Shown here piece after piece: positions 18,326 to 26,432 of a stretch of 64,000 bases of DNA. The position numbers were made by a program, and so were the translations under genes. The DNA comes from Rhizobium sp. R635. Its GTDB lineage: Bacteria; Pseudomonadota; Alphaproteobacteria; Rhizobiales; Rhizobiaceae. The DNA is taken from the NCBI RefSeq assembly GCF_002211285.1, contig NZ_LOKX01000037.1:1-64000 (forward strand), given 5' to 3'. The notes beneath the pieces are model-generated. The model was given only the letters and a program-made list of their open reading frames with translations. It searched no databases and was not told the origin of the DNA. Within the stretch, counting starts at the first letter, position 1, and each line of letters begins with the position of its first letter.

Positions 18326-18526
18326 TTAAAGTAAATAACGCGACGAAATACTCCCCCAGAGTGCAGTCGCAAGCAAATCCCGTAGTTCTTTTTGGGGCTC
18401 CTCTAGTTCGAGGACATGGTATTTGTCGTCTTTTGTTAAGACTATACGCCGTTCTTGACGGAATAACTTAATTTTGGATTGAATGAGTGGCTGAAACCTC
18501 TTCGCATTCCTGCGAATAGGTGTAGA
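18326..18526 (-). pseudogene. Possible gene remnant abutting tRNA-Pro (start codon absent)
   Basis: A minus-strand frame is open for 66 codons and ends with TAA two bases after the tRNA's CCA. It has no ATG or GTG. The translation is protein-like and hydrophilic, including NAKRFQPLIQSK, RRIVLTKDDKYHVLELEE and a final ATALWGSISSRYLL. The stretch is poorer in GC than its surroundings. This looks like the truncated 3' end of a gene, perhaps the trace of an element that used the tRNA, but a random open frame cannot be excluded. Confidence 0.25.
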
Positions 18527-18565
18527 TTAACATTATCCCTGTCCCAGATAGCCTAGTGCGAGCGC

Positions 18566-18787
18566 ATGGCGGATATGAAGCAGAATCTAACTTGCAGGCA
18601 GGCCCTCGCCAGCGCGTTTCAGGCTCTGTCGGAAGAGGCCGTCAAAGCCGGATGGTCGGAGGGCGATGTGGCGTTGGCCCTTGCCGAACTCGCCGAAGAG
18701 CGGGTGATCGAGGTCACCGCCAAGGTGATCATGGAAGGCTCCATTCATCCTCAACTCGTCGCCGCTGGCGGCGGTCGCAGCGGCTAA
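18566..18787 (+). CDS. Small uncharacterised protein, 73 residues
   Basis: A 73-residue soluble, helix-rich, acidic protein (SCRQAL-like start, ALSEEAVKAGWSEGDVALALAELAEERVIEV). No domain is recognised with confidence. A second ATG three codons in (MKQNLTC) is possible. Codon use resembles the neighbours and a plausible ribosome site precedes it, so a real gene is likely. Ends with a short Gly-rich tail. Confidence 0.6.
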   Translation: MADMKQNLTCRQALASAFQALSEEAVKAGWSEGDVALALAELAEERVIEVTAKVIMEGSIHPQLVAAGGGRSG

Positions 18788-19026
18788 ACTCGTCGTAAAG
18801 TGCCGCTCGGGGCAGGAGAGGAAAAGCGTTTTTCGCTTGCGTCTGCACCCGCTGCTTCGTGCTTTTAAACGCGGCGCTAACGCATGGGACAAAATATTGT
18901 TCCACCGAAATCTGCGCAGTTGCTAAAGTTCAAGCCGTCGCGCATAATGCTCTCATCGTCGGTTGCGGAGGGCGGCTGGCGGTGCAAGCGTTGGATGCGT
19001 TTGCCCTCGGAGGGAACTGCGGCGTG

Positions 19027-19239
19027 ATGTTGCGATCGTCAATTCACCCCCATGATTTACCGCTTTTCTCGGAAGATCTCGATCTCCTTTCGCAGGTGCT
19101 CGACAAGGTCTGCGAAGAGCGTGGTCTCAACAGGACGGCGCCGGAGGCCGAGCGGATCGGCGCGGTGATCATCCAGCTCTACAGGCAGGGCGTGAGGGAC
19201 GGCGGTAAGCTTGCCGACCTCGCAAAGACCTATCTCTGA
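19027..19239 (+). CDS. Small uncharacterised protein, 70 residues
   Basis: A 70-residue helix-rich protein beginning MLRSSIHPHDLPLFSEDL and containing VLDKVCEERGLNRTAPEAERIG and VIIQLYRQGVRD. Composition and codon use are those of a real gene; the family is unknown to me, though similar short proteins are frequent in Rhizobiaceae. A longer in-frame start at 18859 would add Cys-rich sequence with poor coding character, so the ATG at 19027 is preferred. Convergent with the HTH gene (13 bp between stops). Confidence 0.6.
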   Translation: MLRSSIHPHDLPLFSEDLDLLSQVLDKVCEERGLNRTAPEAERIGAVIIQLYRQGVRDGGKLADLAKTYL

Positions 19240-19252
19240 TCGTTGGGTTCCG

Positions 19253-19546
19253 TCAGTCGTCGTTGGCGGCGTTAAGGTTTTCCGGCCGGATGCCGTCATC
19301 GCTCGATGTGCGTGCACGCAACCGGATGCCGGGGCCGCCTTCGTCCTGATTGCCGCTGGAGAGAAAGATGATGCCGTGCGCTTCGAGCGTTGCGCGCACG
19401 TCGAGCAACGCATGCGGCTCGCCCATCCATTCGCCCTTTTCCAGCGCCGCCACGGTCTCGGGCGTCAGGCCGCTTGCGGCGGCGAGCTCTTCGAGGCTCA
19501 TCCCGATCATGGCGCGTGCGCCGCGTATCTGCGTTGCCGTTATCAT
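19253..19546 (-). CDS. Small helix-turn-helix (XRE-type) regulator
   Basis: A 97-residue protein whose first 60 residues form a Cro/C1-type helix-turn-helix: QIRGARAMIGMSLEELAAASGLTPETVAALEKGE. The C-terminal third is short, acidic and probably unstructured (SSDDGIRPENLNAAN). It has no sensor domain, so it is likely a simple DNA-binding regulator. The gene is convergent with the 70-residue gene and faces away from the ROK gene. Target unknown. Confidence 0.7.
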   Translation of the reverse strand: MITATQIRGARAMIGMSLEELAAASGLTPETVAALEKGEWMGEPHALLDVRATLEAHGIIFLSSGNQDEGGPGIRLRARTSSDDGIRPENLNAANDD

Positions 19547-19654
19547 GATGGAAAATCTAGCGCATTTCCCACACTTCTCAAGTGGTGCGGCGGTTGATCG
19601 GCGAAGTCACAGGTCGCTGCAGGCTGGCTGATGCCGCCGCCTCTCCATGCCTCT

Positions 19655-20836
19655 TCAGACGTCTCTCAATTTTACGCCAAAGAGATCGTCATGCATGCGC
19701 TCGACCGCGATTCCTACGCCTCCCATGAGGGAGGCCCGGTTCCCGAAGCGGCTGATCTCGATGCGCGGCGGGTAGGGCGTACAACGCGGCAGGAAACGCC
19801 GGATGGCGTCTACGAGCTCCGGCCTGGCGCCGATGCTGCCGCCGATGATCACCATTTCAGGATCGAGAGTTGCGCCGATGGCAGCAATGGCGACCGCCGC
19901 CAGCCTTGCTGTCTCTTCGATTGCCGCAACCGCGCTTGTTTCTCCCGCGTTGAACGCGGCGAAGAGATCGGTCACGGTCGAGGCGTTACGCCCGCCGAAA
20001 CCGGTGTAGCGGCGCAGCATCGCTTCGCTGCCGACGGCGCACTCAAAGGTTCCAAGCGTAAACCCGCCAGGATCGAAGGCATCTCCGCCGATCGGAAGAT
20101 AGGCGATTTCGCCGGCCGAGCCCCGTGCCCCGCGCAACAGAGCTCCGTTGGCGATGATACCCATGCCGATCCCTGTTCCGAGCGCAACGAAAGCGAAATT
20201 GCTGCTTTCAACGCCGTGTCCCCGCCACTTCTCTCCTTGCGCGGCGAGGTTGACATCATTTTCGACGATCACGGCCATACCCATTCTGTCGCTGAAGAGT
20301 TGCCGCAGATCGATCGCATCGATGCCCGGGATATTCGGCGCCACGTTGATATGCCCGGTGGCTGGATCGAGCACGCCGGGGCTGCCTAGAACGACGAGGC
20401 GGAGTCTATCGGTGGTGGTCTCGGCGGCAAGCGCGAGCTCGGCGAGGAGATCGCTGAATTGATTGATGAGATGCGTGCCGCCGCGCGGGTCGGTAAGCAC
20501 GTTGATTTCGGCAACCACGTTTCCCAACAGATCGCAGATCACCGCGGCGATCCTCGTATCCCCCAGGTCGATGGAGGCGGCCAGCCCGGCCCTCGCGTTG
20601 ATTTCGTAGGTGATGGCATTCCGGCCCGGGCGACCATCTGTTTGCCCGGCGGGTTTCAGCCATCCATCATCCTGGAGGTCGCGCACGACATCGGAAATCG
20701 TCTGCTTCGACAGGCCTGTCAGCTTGGCAATGTCGGCGCGGGAAATCGGCCCGTTTGCCAGGACGGTTCGGATCACGGCATTGGTTGAAATTTTTCGCGC
20801 GATGGGAGTCTGTACGACCGAAGATGCCATTGCCAT
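19655..20836 (-). CDS. ROK family transcriptional regulator
   Basis: A 393-residue ROK-type repressor: an N-terminal winged helix (ISRADIAKLTGLSKQTISDVV, about residues 32-52) joined to a sugar-kinase fold with phosphate loop DLGDTRIAA and GTGIGMGII. Kinase-type ROK proteins carry an E-x-G-H motif and a Cys-rich zinc site; here the equivalent reads AGEIAYLPIGG with no His and no zinc Cys triplet, so catalysis and classical inducer binding by that His look lost. Together with the ABC sugar importer across the intergenic region this suggests a NagC/Mlc-like regulator of an aminosugar or sugar uptake system. I start at the ATG 20834-20836; TTG at 20854 would add six residues. Confidence 0.85.
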   Translation of the reverse strand: MAMASSVVQTPIARKISTNAVIRTVLANGPISRADIAKLTGLSKQTISDVVRDLQDDGWLKPAGQTDGRPGRNAITYEINARAGLAASIDLGDTRIAAVICDLLGNVVAEINVLTDPRGGTHLINQFSDLLAELALAAETTTDRLRLVVLGSPGVLDPATGHINVAPNIPGIDAIDLRQLFSDRMGMAVIVENDVNLAAQGEKWRGHGVESSNFAFVALGTGIGMGIIANGALLRGARGSAGEIAYLPIGGDAFDPGGFTLGTFECAVGSEAMLRRYTGFGGRNASTVTDLFAAFNAGETSAVAAIEETARLAAVAIAAIGATLDPEMVIIGGSIGARPELVDAIRRFLPRCTPYPPRIEISRFGNRASLMGGVGIAVERMHDDLFGVKLRDV

Positions 20837-21167
20837 CAAGATAGCCCGTTCCAATTAGTTCGGAGCGCATACTTAATCAGGACGATATCAAGTCGAATTA
20901 TCGATAAGAGCGAAAGATCTGGCGCATAAACCTCGTCTTCCGGCTGTATCAGAGTACATTAAACCGACGATTTGTCTATGTCCTTGACAAATGGAGGACG
21001 GCCTATAGCATGGTTGGCCAAGGGATACACGCCGCCAACTGCGGAGCCATCTCATGAGCATTGCGGCATCATTGGTTATAGAGCAGTCGCAGCAAAGGCG
21101 CGCGGCGGTTCTGTGCCCGAAATTAAGCAGAAACAAAGAGATAAAGATTTTTCCTGACTCAGGGAAA
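20837..21167. other. 331-bp region upstream of the ROK gene
   Basis: The region between the ROK start and the GNAT stop should carry the ROK gene's promoter. It is comparatively AT-rich and holds the near-palindrome TCGAATTATCGA (about 20894-20905), a candidate operator seen by eye only. No coding frame with a convincing start was found. Confidence 0.4.
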
Positions 21168-21794
21168 TCAGGAGGCGCTTTGCCCGGATCGGTCATCGAT
21201 CCGCATTGCGAAGGCCACGGCGCCGTCCTGTTCCAGCTCAGAGAAACCAAGATGGCGGTAGAAGCCTCTGGCGCGCTCGTTTTTCGGATCGACACCGAGA
21301 TGCACGGCGCTGACCCCATGCTTTTTCAGCGCCTCGAGCTCGGTATTGATCATCCTGCGTCCCCAGCCGCTCGCCTGAAGTCCGGGCAGGATGTTGATAT
21401 GGAGATGTGCGGGGTAATCGTCCTGAAGCCACGGCGTCCCGCTGCGCGGCGCATGAATCCGCTCTATCACGTCGGCGTCGCGCGGACGGGCGGGTGTGAG
21501 GCCGGCGATCTGCCGGCGAACAAGCGGCCACCAGTTTGCTTCGAGGTCCCTGTCGAACCGGGCAGTATCCGGCACGCCGACGACATAGCCGACCGGGCGG
21601 CCGTCGAGAACCAGGACAAAAGCAAAGTCCTTGGCGAATTTGAGATAGGGCACCGACCAGATATAGCCGGGCAGATGCGGATCGCTGTAAAATGCGCTGG
21701 CATCATTGCCCCCATCTGCGGTTTTGAGGCAGATTTCGAAAAGGGCTTCGCTATCCGCGTCAACCGCCGGGCGAAGGAAGCAGTTGCTGTCCAT
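21168..21794 (-). CDS. GNAT acetyltransferase related to the OGA C-terminal HAT-like domain
   Basis: A 208-residue single-domain GNAT protein. Its acetyl-CoA-binding region is YPAHLHINILPGLQASGWGRRMI (about residues 122-145), followed by AVHLGVDPKNERARGFYRHLGF. This pattern and the N-terminal region IRPAVDADS...YSDPHLPGYIW resemble bacterial homologues of the HAT-like domain at the C-terminus of animal O-GlcNAcase. The gene faces away from the ABC operon, 179 bp from the solute-binding gene. I start at MDSNCFLRP; a longer start at 21854 gives a non-conserved extension. Substrate unknown; an aminosugar or sugar-linked substrate is a guess from context. Confidence 0.75.
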   Translation of the reverse strand: MDSNCFLRPAVDADSEALFEICLKTADGGNDASAFYSDPHLPGYIWSVPYLKFAKDFAFVLVLDGRPVGYVVGVPDTARFDRDLEANWWPLVRRQIAGLTPARPRDADVIERIHAPRSGTPWLQDDYPAHLHINILPGLQASGWGRRMINTELEALKKHGVSAVHLGVDPKNERARGFYRHLGFSELEQDGAVAFAMRIDDRSGQSAS

Positions 21795-21973
21795 CACTTT
21801 GCCACCTCCTGCGTGGCGTCTTGTCATTCCAAGTTGCGAGGGAGGCTCATGCATTGAGGATTACCTCAGATTCGCCGGTCCGGCAAAGCTCTGGGGGAAG
21901 AAAACGTTCGGCCGGTGCTTGGCGCAGAGACTGAACGGGGAGTGGAGAATAAACCAAATAAATGGTGGAACAG

Positions 21974-23308
21974 ATGAAAAGAAGCGTGAAATCGATCAAC
22001 ATACTGTCCGCATGCCAATTGAGAGCAGCTGTCGCGCTTGCCGGCGCGGCGCTTGTCAGCCTCGGCCTTTCCGCTGCGCGCGCTGCCGATCTGCCTGTAT
22101 GGGACGATCAGACCTATGAAGGCCAGAGCGCGGTCATCGAGCAGCTGAACAAGGAGTTCGAAGCTGCTCATCCCGGCGTCACCATCAAACGCACCGCCCG
22201 GACCTTCGACGACATGAAGTTGACGCTGAAGCTTGCTGTTTCGGCAGGGGATGGCCCCGTCGTCACCAAGGTCAACCAGGGCGCCGGCGACATGGGCGCC
22301 ATGGTGAAGGAAGGCCTGCTCCTTCCTGTCGACGACTACATCAAGAAATACAGCTGGGATAAGCGGCAATCGGATTCCGTGCTTGCCCGAGACCGCTGGG
22401 ACGGACCAAAATTCGGCGTGGGCAAGACCTACGGCATATCGGGCCTCGCCGAAATCGTCGGTCTCTACTACAACAAGAAGATCCTCGATGATGCGGGCAT
22501 AGCGCTGCCGCAAACCTTCGAGGAGCTCTTGGCCGCTCTCGACAAGCTGAAGGAAAAGGGTGTTGCGCCCTTCATGATGGGCTCGGCAAAGCAGCATCTG
22601 GCCCTGCACATGATCGGCGCCATCGATCAGGCGCATATCGATGCGAGCAATCGTGCCGAACTTGACGATCTGATTTACGGCAAGGGCGGCTCCTGGAACA
22701 CCAAGGGCAACATAGAATCCGCCAAACTCGTGCAGAAGTGGGCGCAGGGCGGCTATTTCTACCCCGGTTTCGAGGGCATCTCGGGTGATGACGCCGTCCA
22801 GCTTTTCATATCAGGGCAAGGCGCCTTCCTGATCTCCGGGACCTGGTATTTCGGTGATATGCAGCACAATCAGGATATCGGCTTCATGGCCATTCCTGCC
22901 CCGAAAGGTATTTCCAAGCCGCTGAGCGTCGGCGGCGTGGACCTCGCCTGGGCGATAACGAGCCTTGCCAAGGAAAAGGCGACTCAGGATCTGGCCGGCG
23001 AATATATCGACTACATGGTTTCGGAAAAGGCTGCCGAAACCTGGGCCAATGCTGGCTATCTTCCGGCAACATCGCTGGCGGCGGATGCAAAGCCGAAGCT
23101 CACGCCGCTGCTCACCTCCGGCATCGAGATGTGGAAGGCGCTCAACGCCAACGACGCTCTCGGCCATTATCCCGATTGGTCGAGCCCGACGATGCTGAAG
23201 ACAATCGACGACAACACGCCGCTTCTTCTGTCCGGCAAGATCACGCCCGAAGCCTTCGTCGACGCCATGGACAAGGATTATCAGGCGTATCTGAAGGGTC
23301 AGAAATAA
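21974..23308 (+). CDS. Sugar ABC transporter substrate-binding protein
   Basis: A 444-residue periplasmic binding protein of the CUT1/family 1 type. A long signal peptide ends near ARA-ADLPVW; the mature part has the family's N-terminal lobe (YEGQSAVIEQLNKEFEAAHPGV) and FISGQGAFLISGTWYFGDM in the C-terminal lobe. It presents a carbohydrate to the permeases encoded downstream (23434 and 24327). An ATG at 21962 four codons earlier is possible. It is divergent from the GNAT gene and near the ROK regulator. The ligand cannot be read from sequence; oligosaccharides or aminosugars are possible. Confidence 0.88.
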   Translation: MKRSVKSINILSACQLRAAVALAGAALVSLGLSAARAADLPVWDDQTYEGQSAVIEQLNKEFEAAHPGVTIKRTARTFDDMKLTLKLAVSAGDGPVVTKVNQGAGDMGAMVKEGLLLPVDDYIKKYSWDKRQSDSVLARDRWDGPKFGVGKTYGISGLAEIVGLYYNKKILDDAGIALPQTFEELLAALDKLKEKGVAPFMMGSAKQHLALHMIGAIDQAHIDASNRAELDDLIYGKGGSWNTKGNIESAKLVQKWAQGGYFYPGFEGISGDDAVQLFISGQGAFLISGTWYFGDMQHNQDIGFMAIPAPKGISKPLSVGGVDLAWAITSLAKEKATQDLAGEYIDYMVSEKAAETWANAGYLPATSLAADAKPKLTPLLTSGIEMWKALNANDALGHYPDWSSPTMLKTIDDNTPLLLSGKITPEAFVDAMDKDYQAYLKGQK

Positions 23309-23433
23309 AATGGCGCAGACGCAGGTTGCGGCCGTCCGCGTCCTGCGTCTCGCCGATCCTCGGTTAAAAATCGAGCGCCGCGATCTCAGGCTTGCGGCGC
23401 AACGACGATAGTTTTGGCTTCATGGAGTACCGG

Positions 23434-24327
23434 ATGAAGCGCTCCCCACTTGATGGTTCCGAACATACCAATTGGATCTATTTGTTGCCGGGATTGCTGC
23501 TTTACGCGGCTTTCGTCTTCGGCCCGATTGTCGCGGCTTTGGGATTGAGCCTGACCAGCTGGGACGGCCTGACCATGCCCAAGTGGGTTGGCCTCGGCAA
23601 TTATGTCGATCTCTTTTCCGACGATCGTTTTTATATTGCCTTGCGCAACAATGCCGAGCTCATGATTTTCTATTGTGTCCTGCCGCTCGTGCTCGGCATA
23701 GCTCTTGCCGCCTGCGTCTGGAATCTGAAGCAACGCGAACAGCTTGCCCTGCGTACGTTTCTGTTCCTGCCTTATATCATGCCGACTGCCGTATTGGGCA
23801 TCATCTGGGCATGGCTCTACAATCCTGCCTTCGGCCCCTTCAATCAATTCCTGAGAGCGGTAGGCCTGGGCAAGTTCGCGCTTCCATGGCTGGGAGATTT
23901 CGACTTTGTGCTTCCTGCAGTCGGGATCGTCGCGACCTGGTATTTCTTCGGCTTCTGCATGGTCATCTTCCTCACGGGAATTCAGCGCATCGATCCGTCG
24001 CTTTTCGACGCCGCCAAGGTCGACGGCGCTTCGGCGCGAAAGACCTTCTTCTGGATAACGCTGCCGCTTCTATTGCCTGAGATAAGGGTGGTTTTGCTTC
24101 TGACCGTCATCGCGTCGATCAAGAGCTTCGATCTCATCTTCACCATGACCCGCGGCGGCCCCGCCAATGCGACGCTCGTGCCGAACATCTACATGTATCA
24201 GCTCGGCTTCGAGCTCAATCGGTTCGGCGCGGCGGCGGCCATCGCCATTGTCGGCGCGGCCCTGACATTCATCATCAACTATATAATTCACCGGTTTGTC
24301 GGCTCGCAGAACAAAGGGGTGGCGTGA
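23434..24327 (+). CDS. Sugar ABC transporter permease (MalF type)
   Basis: A 297-residue inner-membrane protein with about six membrane helices. The cytoplasmic EAA loop, which contacts the ATPase, is DAAKVDGASARKTFFWITLP (about residues 192-211). N-terminus LPGLLLYAAFVFGPI and a late SFDLIFTMTRGGP are typical of CUT1 permeases. It follows the binding-protein gene by 125 bp and overlaps the second permease (TGATGA), so the two permeases form one unit. Alternative starts at 23392 and 23422 exist; the ATG at 23434 gives the compact N-terminus. Confidence 0.9.
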   Translation: MKRSPLDGSEHTNWIYLLPGLLLYAAFVFGPIVAALGLSLTSWDGLTMPKWVGLGNYVDLFSDDRFYIALRNNAELMIFYCVLPLVLGIALAACVWNLKQREQLALRTFLFLPYIMPTAVLGIIWAWLYNPAFGPFNQFLRAVGLGKFALPWLGDFDFVLPAVGIVATWYFFGFCMVIFLTGIQRIDPSLFDAAKVDGASARKTFFWITLPLLLPEIRVVLLLTVIASIKSFDLIFTMTRGGPANATLVPNIYMYQLGFELNRFGAAAAIAIVGAALTFIINYIIHRFVGSQNKGVA

Positions 24328-25160
24328 TGAGCCGTTCGTCCAATATCCCCGCGACCACGCTGCCTCTTCGCATTCTCCTCTGGCTTCTTGCATTCGTCAC
24401 GATCACGCCGTTCCTGCTTCTGCTTCTGACGTCGATAAAGAGCAAGGCCGACGTTCTGAAGGGTGCGTTCGCCTTGCCGGCATATCCGCATTTCGAGAAT
24501 TACCTCGATGCTTGGAATGCCGGGCATTTCAATATTTACTTCTGGAATTCGATCATCGTCGTCATACCCGTCGTCGCCGCGAGCGTCTTTCTCGGCCTGC
24601 TGACGGGCTTCGCCTTCGCTTTTCTGTCTTTCCCGCTCAGACGTACGCTGTTCGCCATCCTGACGCTTGGCATGATGGTGCCGGCGGAGGCCTTCATCAT
24701 CCCGCTCTATTATGAAATGCGGTATCTCGGATGGATCAATACATATGCGGCCGTGATCGTGCCGCAGATCGCGATGTCGATCCCATTCTCGACGATCTTC
24801 CTGGCCAGCGCGATGCAGCAACTGCCGGAGGAAATTCTCGAGGCGGCGGTTCTCGATGGCGCCGGGCGCTTTTACATCCTTCGCAAGATCGTCGTCCCCC
24901 TCATGGTGCCGGCAATGTCGACACTGGCGCTGTTCCTGTTCATCTGGACCTGGAACGAGTTTCTGATCCCCTTCATCCTGGTCAACGACGACGCCTATCG
25001 GACGCTGCCTCTCGGCATGCTGTTTTTCCAGGGGCGCTACACCGTCAACACGCCGGTTCTGACCGCCGGCGCGGTGATCGTCATTGCCCCACTCATCCTG
25101 ACCTATCTCATTTTCCAGCGCCGGTTCATCGCCGGCCTGACGGCAGGGACGACGAAATAG
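24327..25160 (+). CDS. Sugar ABC transporter permease (MalG type)
   Basis: A 277-residue second permease, six predicted membrane helices, with the EAA loop EAAVLDGAGRFYILRKIVVP (about residues 173-192) and the MalG-like tail NTPVLTAGAVIVIAPLILTYLIFQRRF. It overlaps the preceding permease by a base. No ATP-binding subunit follows: the next gene is the oppositely oriented polysaccharide polymerase/ligase. The importer must therefore share an ATPase encoded elsewhere (MsmK/UgpC-type sharing is known for CUT1 systems). Confidence 0.9.
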   Translation: MSRSSNIPATTLPLRILLWLLAFVTITPFLLLLLTSIKSKADVLKGAFALPAYPHFENYLDAWNAGHFNIYFWNSIIVVIPVVAASVFLGLLTGFAFAFLSFPLRRTLFAILTLGMMVPAEAFIIPLYYEMRYLGWINTYAAVIVPQIAMSIPFSTIFLASAMQQLPEEILEAAVLDGAGRFYILRKIVVPLMVPAMSTLALFLFIWTWNEFLIPFILVNDDAYRTLPLGMLFFQGRYTVNTPVLTAGAVIVIAPLILTYLIFQRRFIAGLTAGTTK

Positions 25161-25187
25161 GAAGCCCAAGCCATCGGCGGCAAGGCT

Positions 25188-26432
25188 TCAAGCCGCTCGG
25201 GCGAGATTTTGGCGGCGCTTGTGGCGCGCTTCCAGCGCTACGCAGCCCCAGACCGTGCCGAAGAGCAGGTAGACATGGCGCCAGTGGTCGATGTCGATCA
25301 CGTTGCCGATCGCCGCGTGGCCGAGAACGGAGATCCAGGCGATCATCAGGAAGGGTTGCCAGGGCCGGTCGAGCAGCAGGTTGCGGAAGCCGATCGTGAG
25401 CGTCCAGAGCAGCATGCCGACATAGCTGACGAAGCCGAGCCATCCATAGGTCGTCAGCGATTTCAGCCAGATATTGTGCTCGTCCTCGGGAAACATCGTG
25501 CCGAATACCAGGGGGCCGATGCCGAGCGGGCGCTCCATCATCATGGTGAAGCCGATCCTGTGGCGCTCGAAGCGGCCGAGGTGTTCGCCGTCATATTGCT
25601 GCACCAGCTGGGCGCGTGCCGAAAACAGGTTTGCGACCTTCGGGATCTGCAGCGCCACCAGCAGCGATGCGACCAGCATGATGATCGCCGCCAGCGACAG
25701 GATCAGCACTCTCAAGCGGAAGGCGCCGCTGCGCTCCTTCAGCAGCATGATGAAAATCAAGAGCAGCACGCCAAGGGCAAAGAGACCCCAGGCGGCGCGG
25801 GAAAAGGAGAGGAAGATACCGAGCGCAATCACCAGCAGGGCCACGGCCTTCAATGGCGATTTCTTCAGGTCGCCGACGAGAATCCCATGGATGAGATGGA
25901 GCGACGGCGGCACCAGGAAGGGGCCGAAGACGTTCGGATCCTGAAAGGCGCCTTTGGCGCGGTCGTAGAGCGTGAAGACCTCTGAACCCGGAAAGGCGTG
26001 GAAATAGCCGAGCACGCCGAGCGCTGAAGTGGCGACGGCGGCGAAGGCCCAGGCGTTGAAGATCAGCGGCAGCCGCTTGTGGCTGTCCTCGATGATCGCC
26101 GCGTAGAAGACGGCCGTCAGGGCCAGAAAGGTCGAGACCGCGATATACATCGGTCCGGTCGCCAGGTCCTTCATCTGTGTCAGCGACAGCATGCCGCCGA
26201 TATTGAAGGTGAGGAGCAGGGCAAGCAACGGCGCGACGCCCCGCGAAATCTTCAGGCCGAGAATGAACCAGAGGCCGATCAGTCCCGCCATCCAGAGTTC
26301 ATAGGGCGCCGGCTCGTCGATGACGAAGCCCGAGAGGAAGACGCCGAAGGCGACGAAGGCCGAGCCGATCAGGCGCAGCGTCGCCCGCTGCGGCTGGGCG
26401 ACACGCTGATATGTCGCCTCGATCGCGCTCAA
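25188..26432 (-). CDS. O-antigen ligase/Wzy-type polymerase family membrane protein
   Basis: A 414-residue polytopic membrane protein of the Wzy_C/O-antigen ligase superfamily with roughly ten to twelve helices. The large periplasmic loop carries the family signature ARAQLVQQYDGEHLGRFERH and a later ED-H pair (FPEDEHNIWLKSLTTYG). Such proteins polymerise repeat units (Wzy) or transfer glycans to acceptors. It is the last gene of the minus-strand polysaccharide operon and overlaps the phosphoglycosyltransferase gene by four bases. A Wzy role is more likely than ligase because the rest of the cluster is export machinery. No other Wzy is seen nearby. Confidence 0.82.
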   Translation of the reverse strand: MSAIEATYQRVAQPQRATLRLIGSAFVAFGVFLSGFVIDEPAPYELWMAGLIGLWFILGLKISRGVAPLLALLLTFNIGGMLSLTQMKDLATGPMYIAVSTFLALTAVFYAAIIEDSHKRLPLIFNAWAFAAVATSALGVLGYFHAFPGSEVFTLYDRAKGAFQDPNVFGPFLVPPSLHLIHGILVGDLKKSPLKAVALLVIALGIFLSFSRAAWGLFALGVLLLIFIMLLKERSGAFRLRVLILSLAAIIMLVASLLVALQIPKVANLFSARAQLVQQYDGEHLGRFERHRIGFTMMMERPLGIGPLVFGTMFPEDEHNIWLKSLTTYGWLGFVSYVGMLLWTLTIGFRNLLLDRPWQPFLMIAWISVLGHAAIGNVIDIDHWRHVYLLFGTVWGCVALEARHKRRQNLARAA

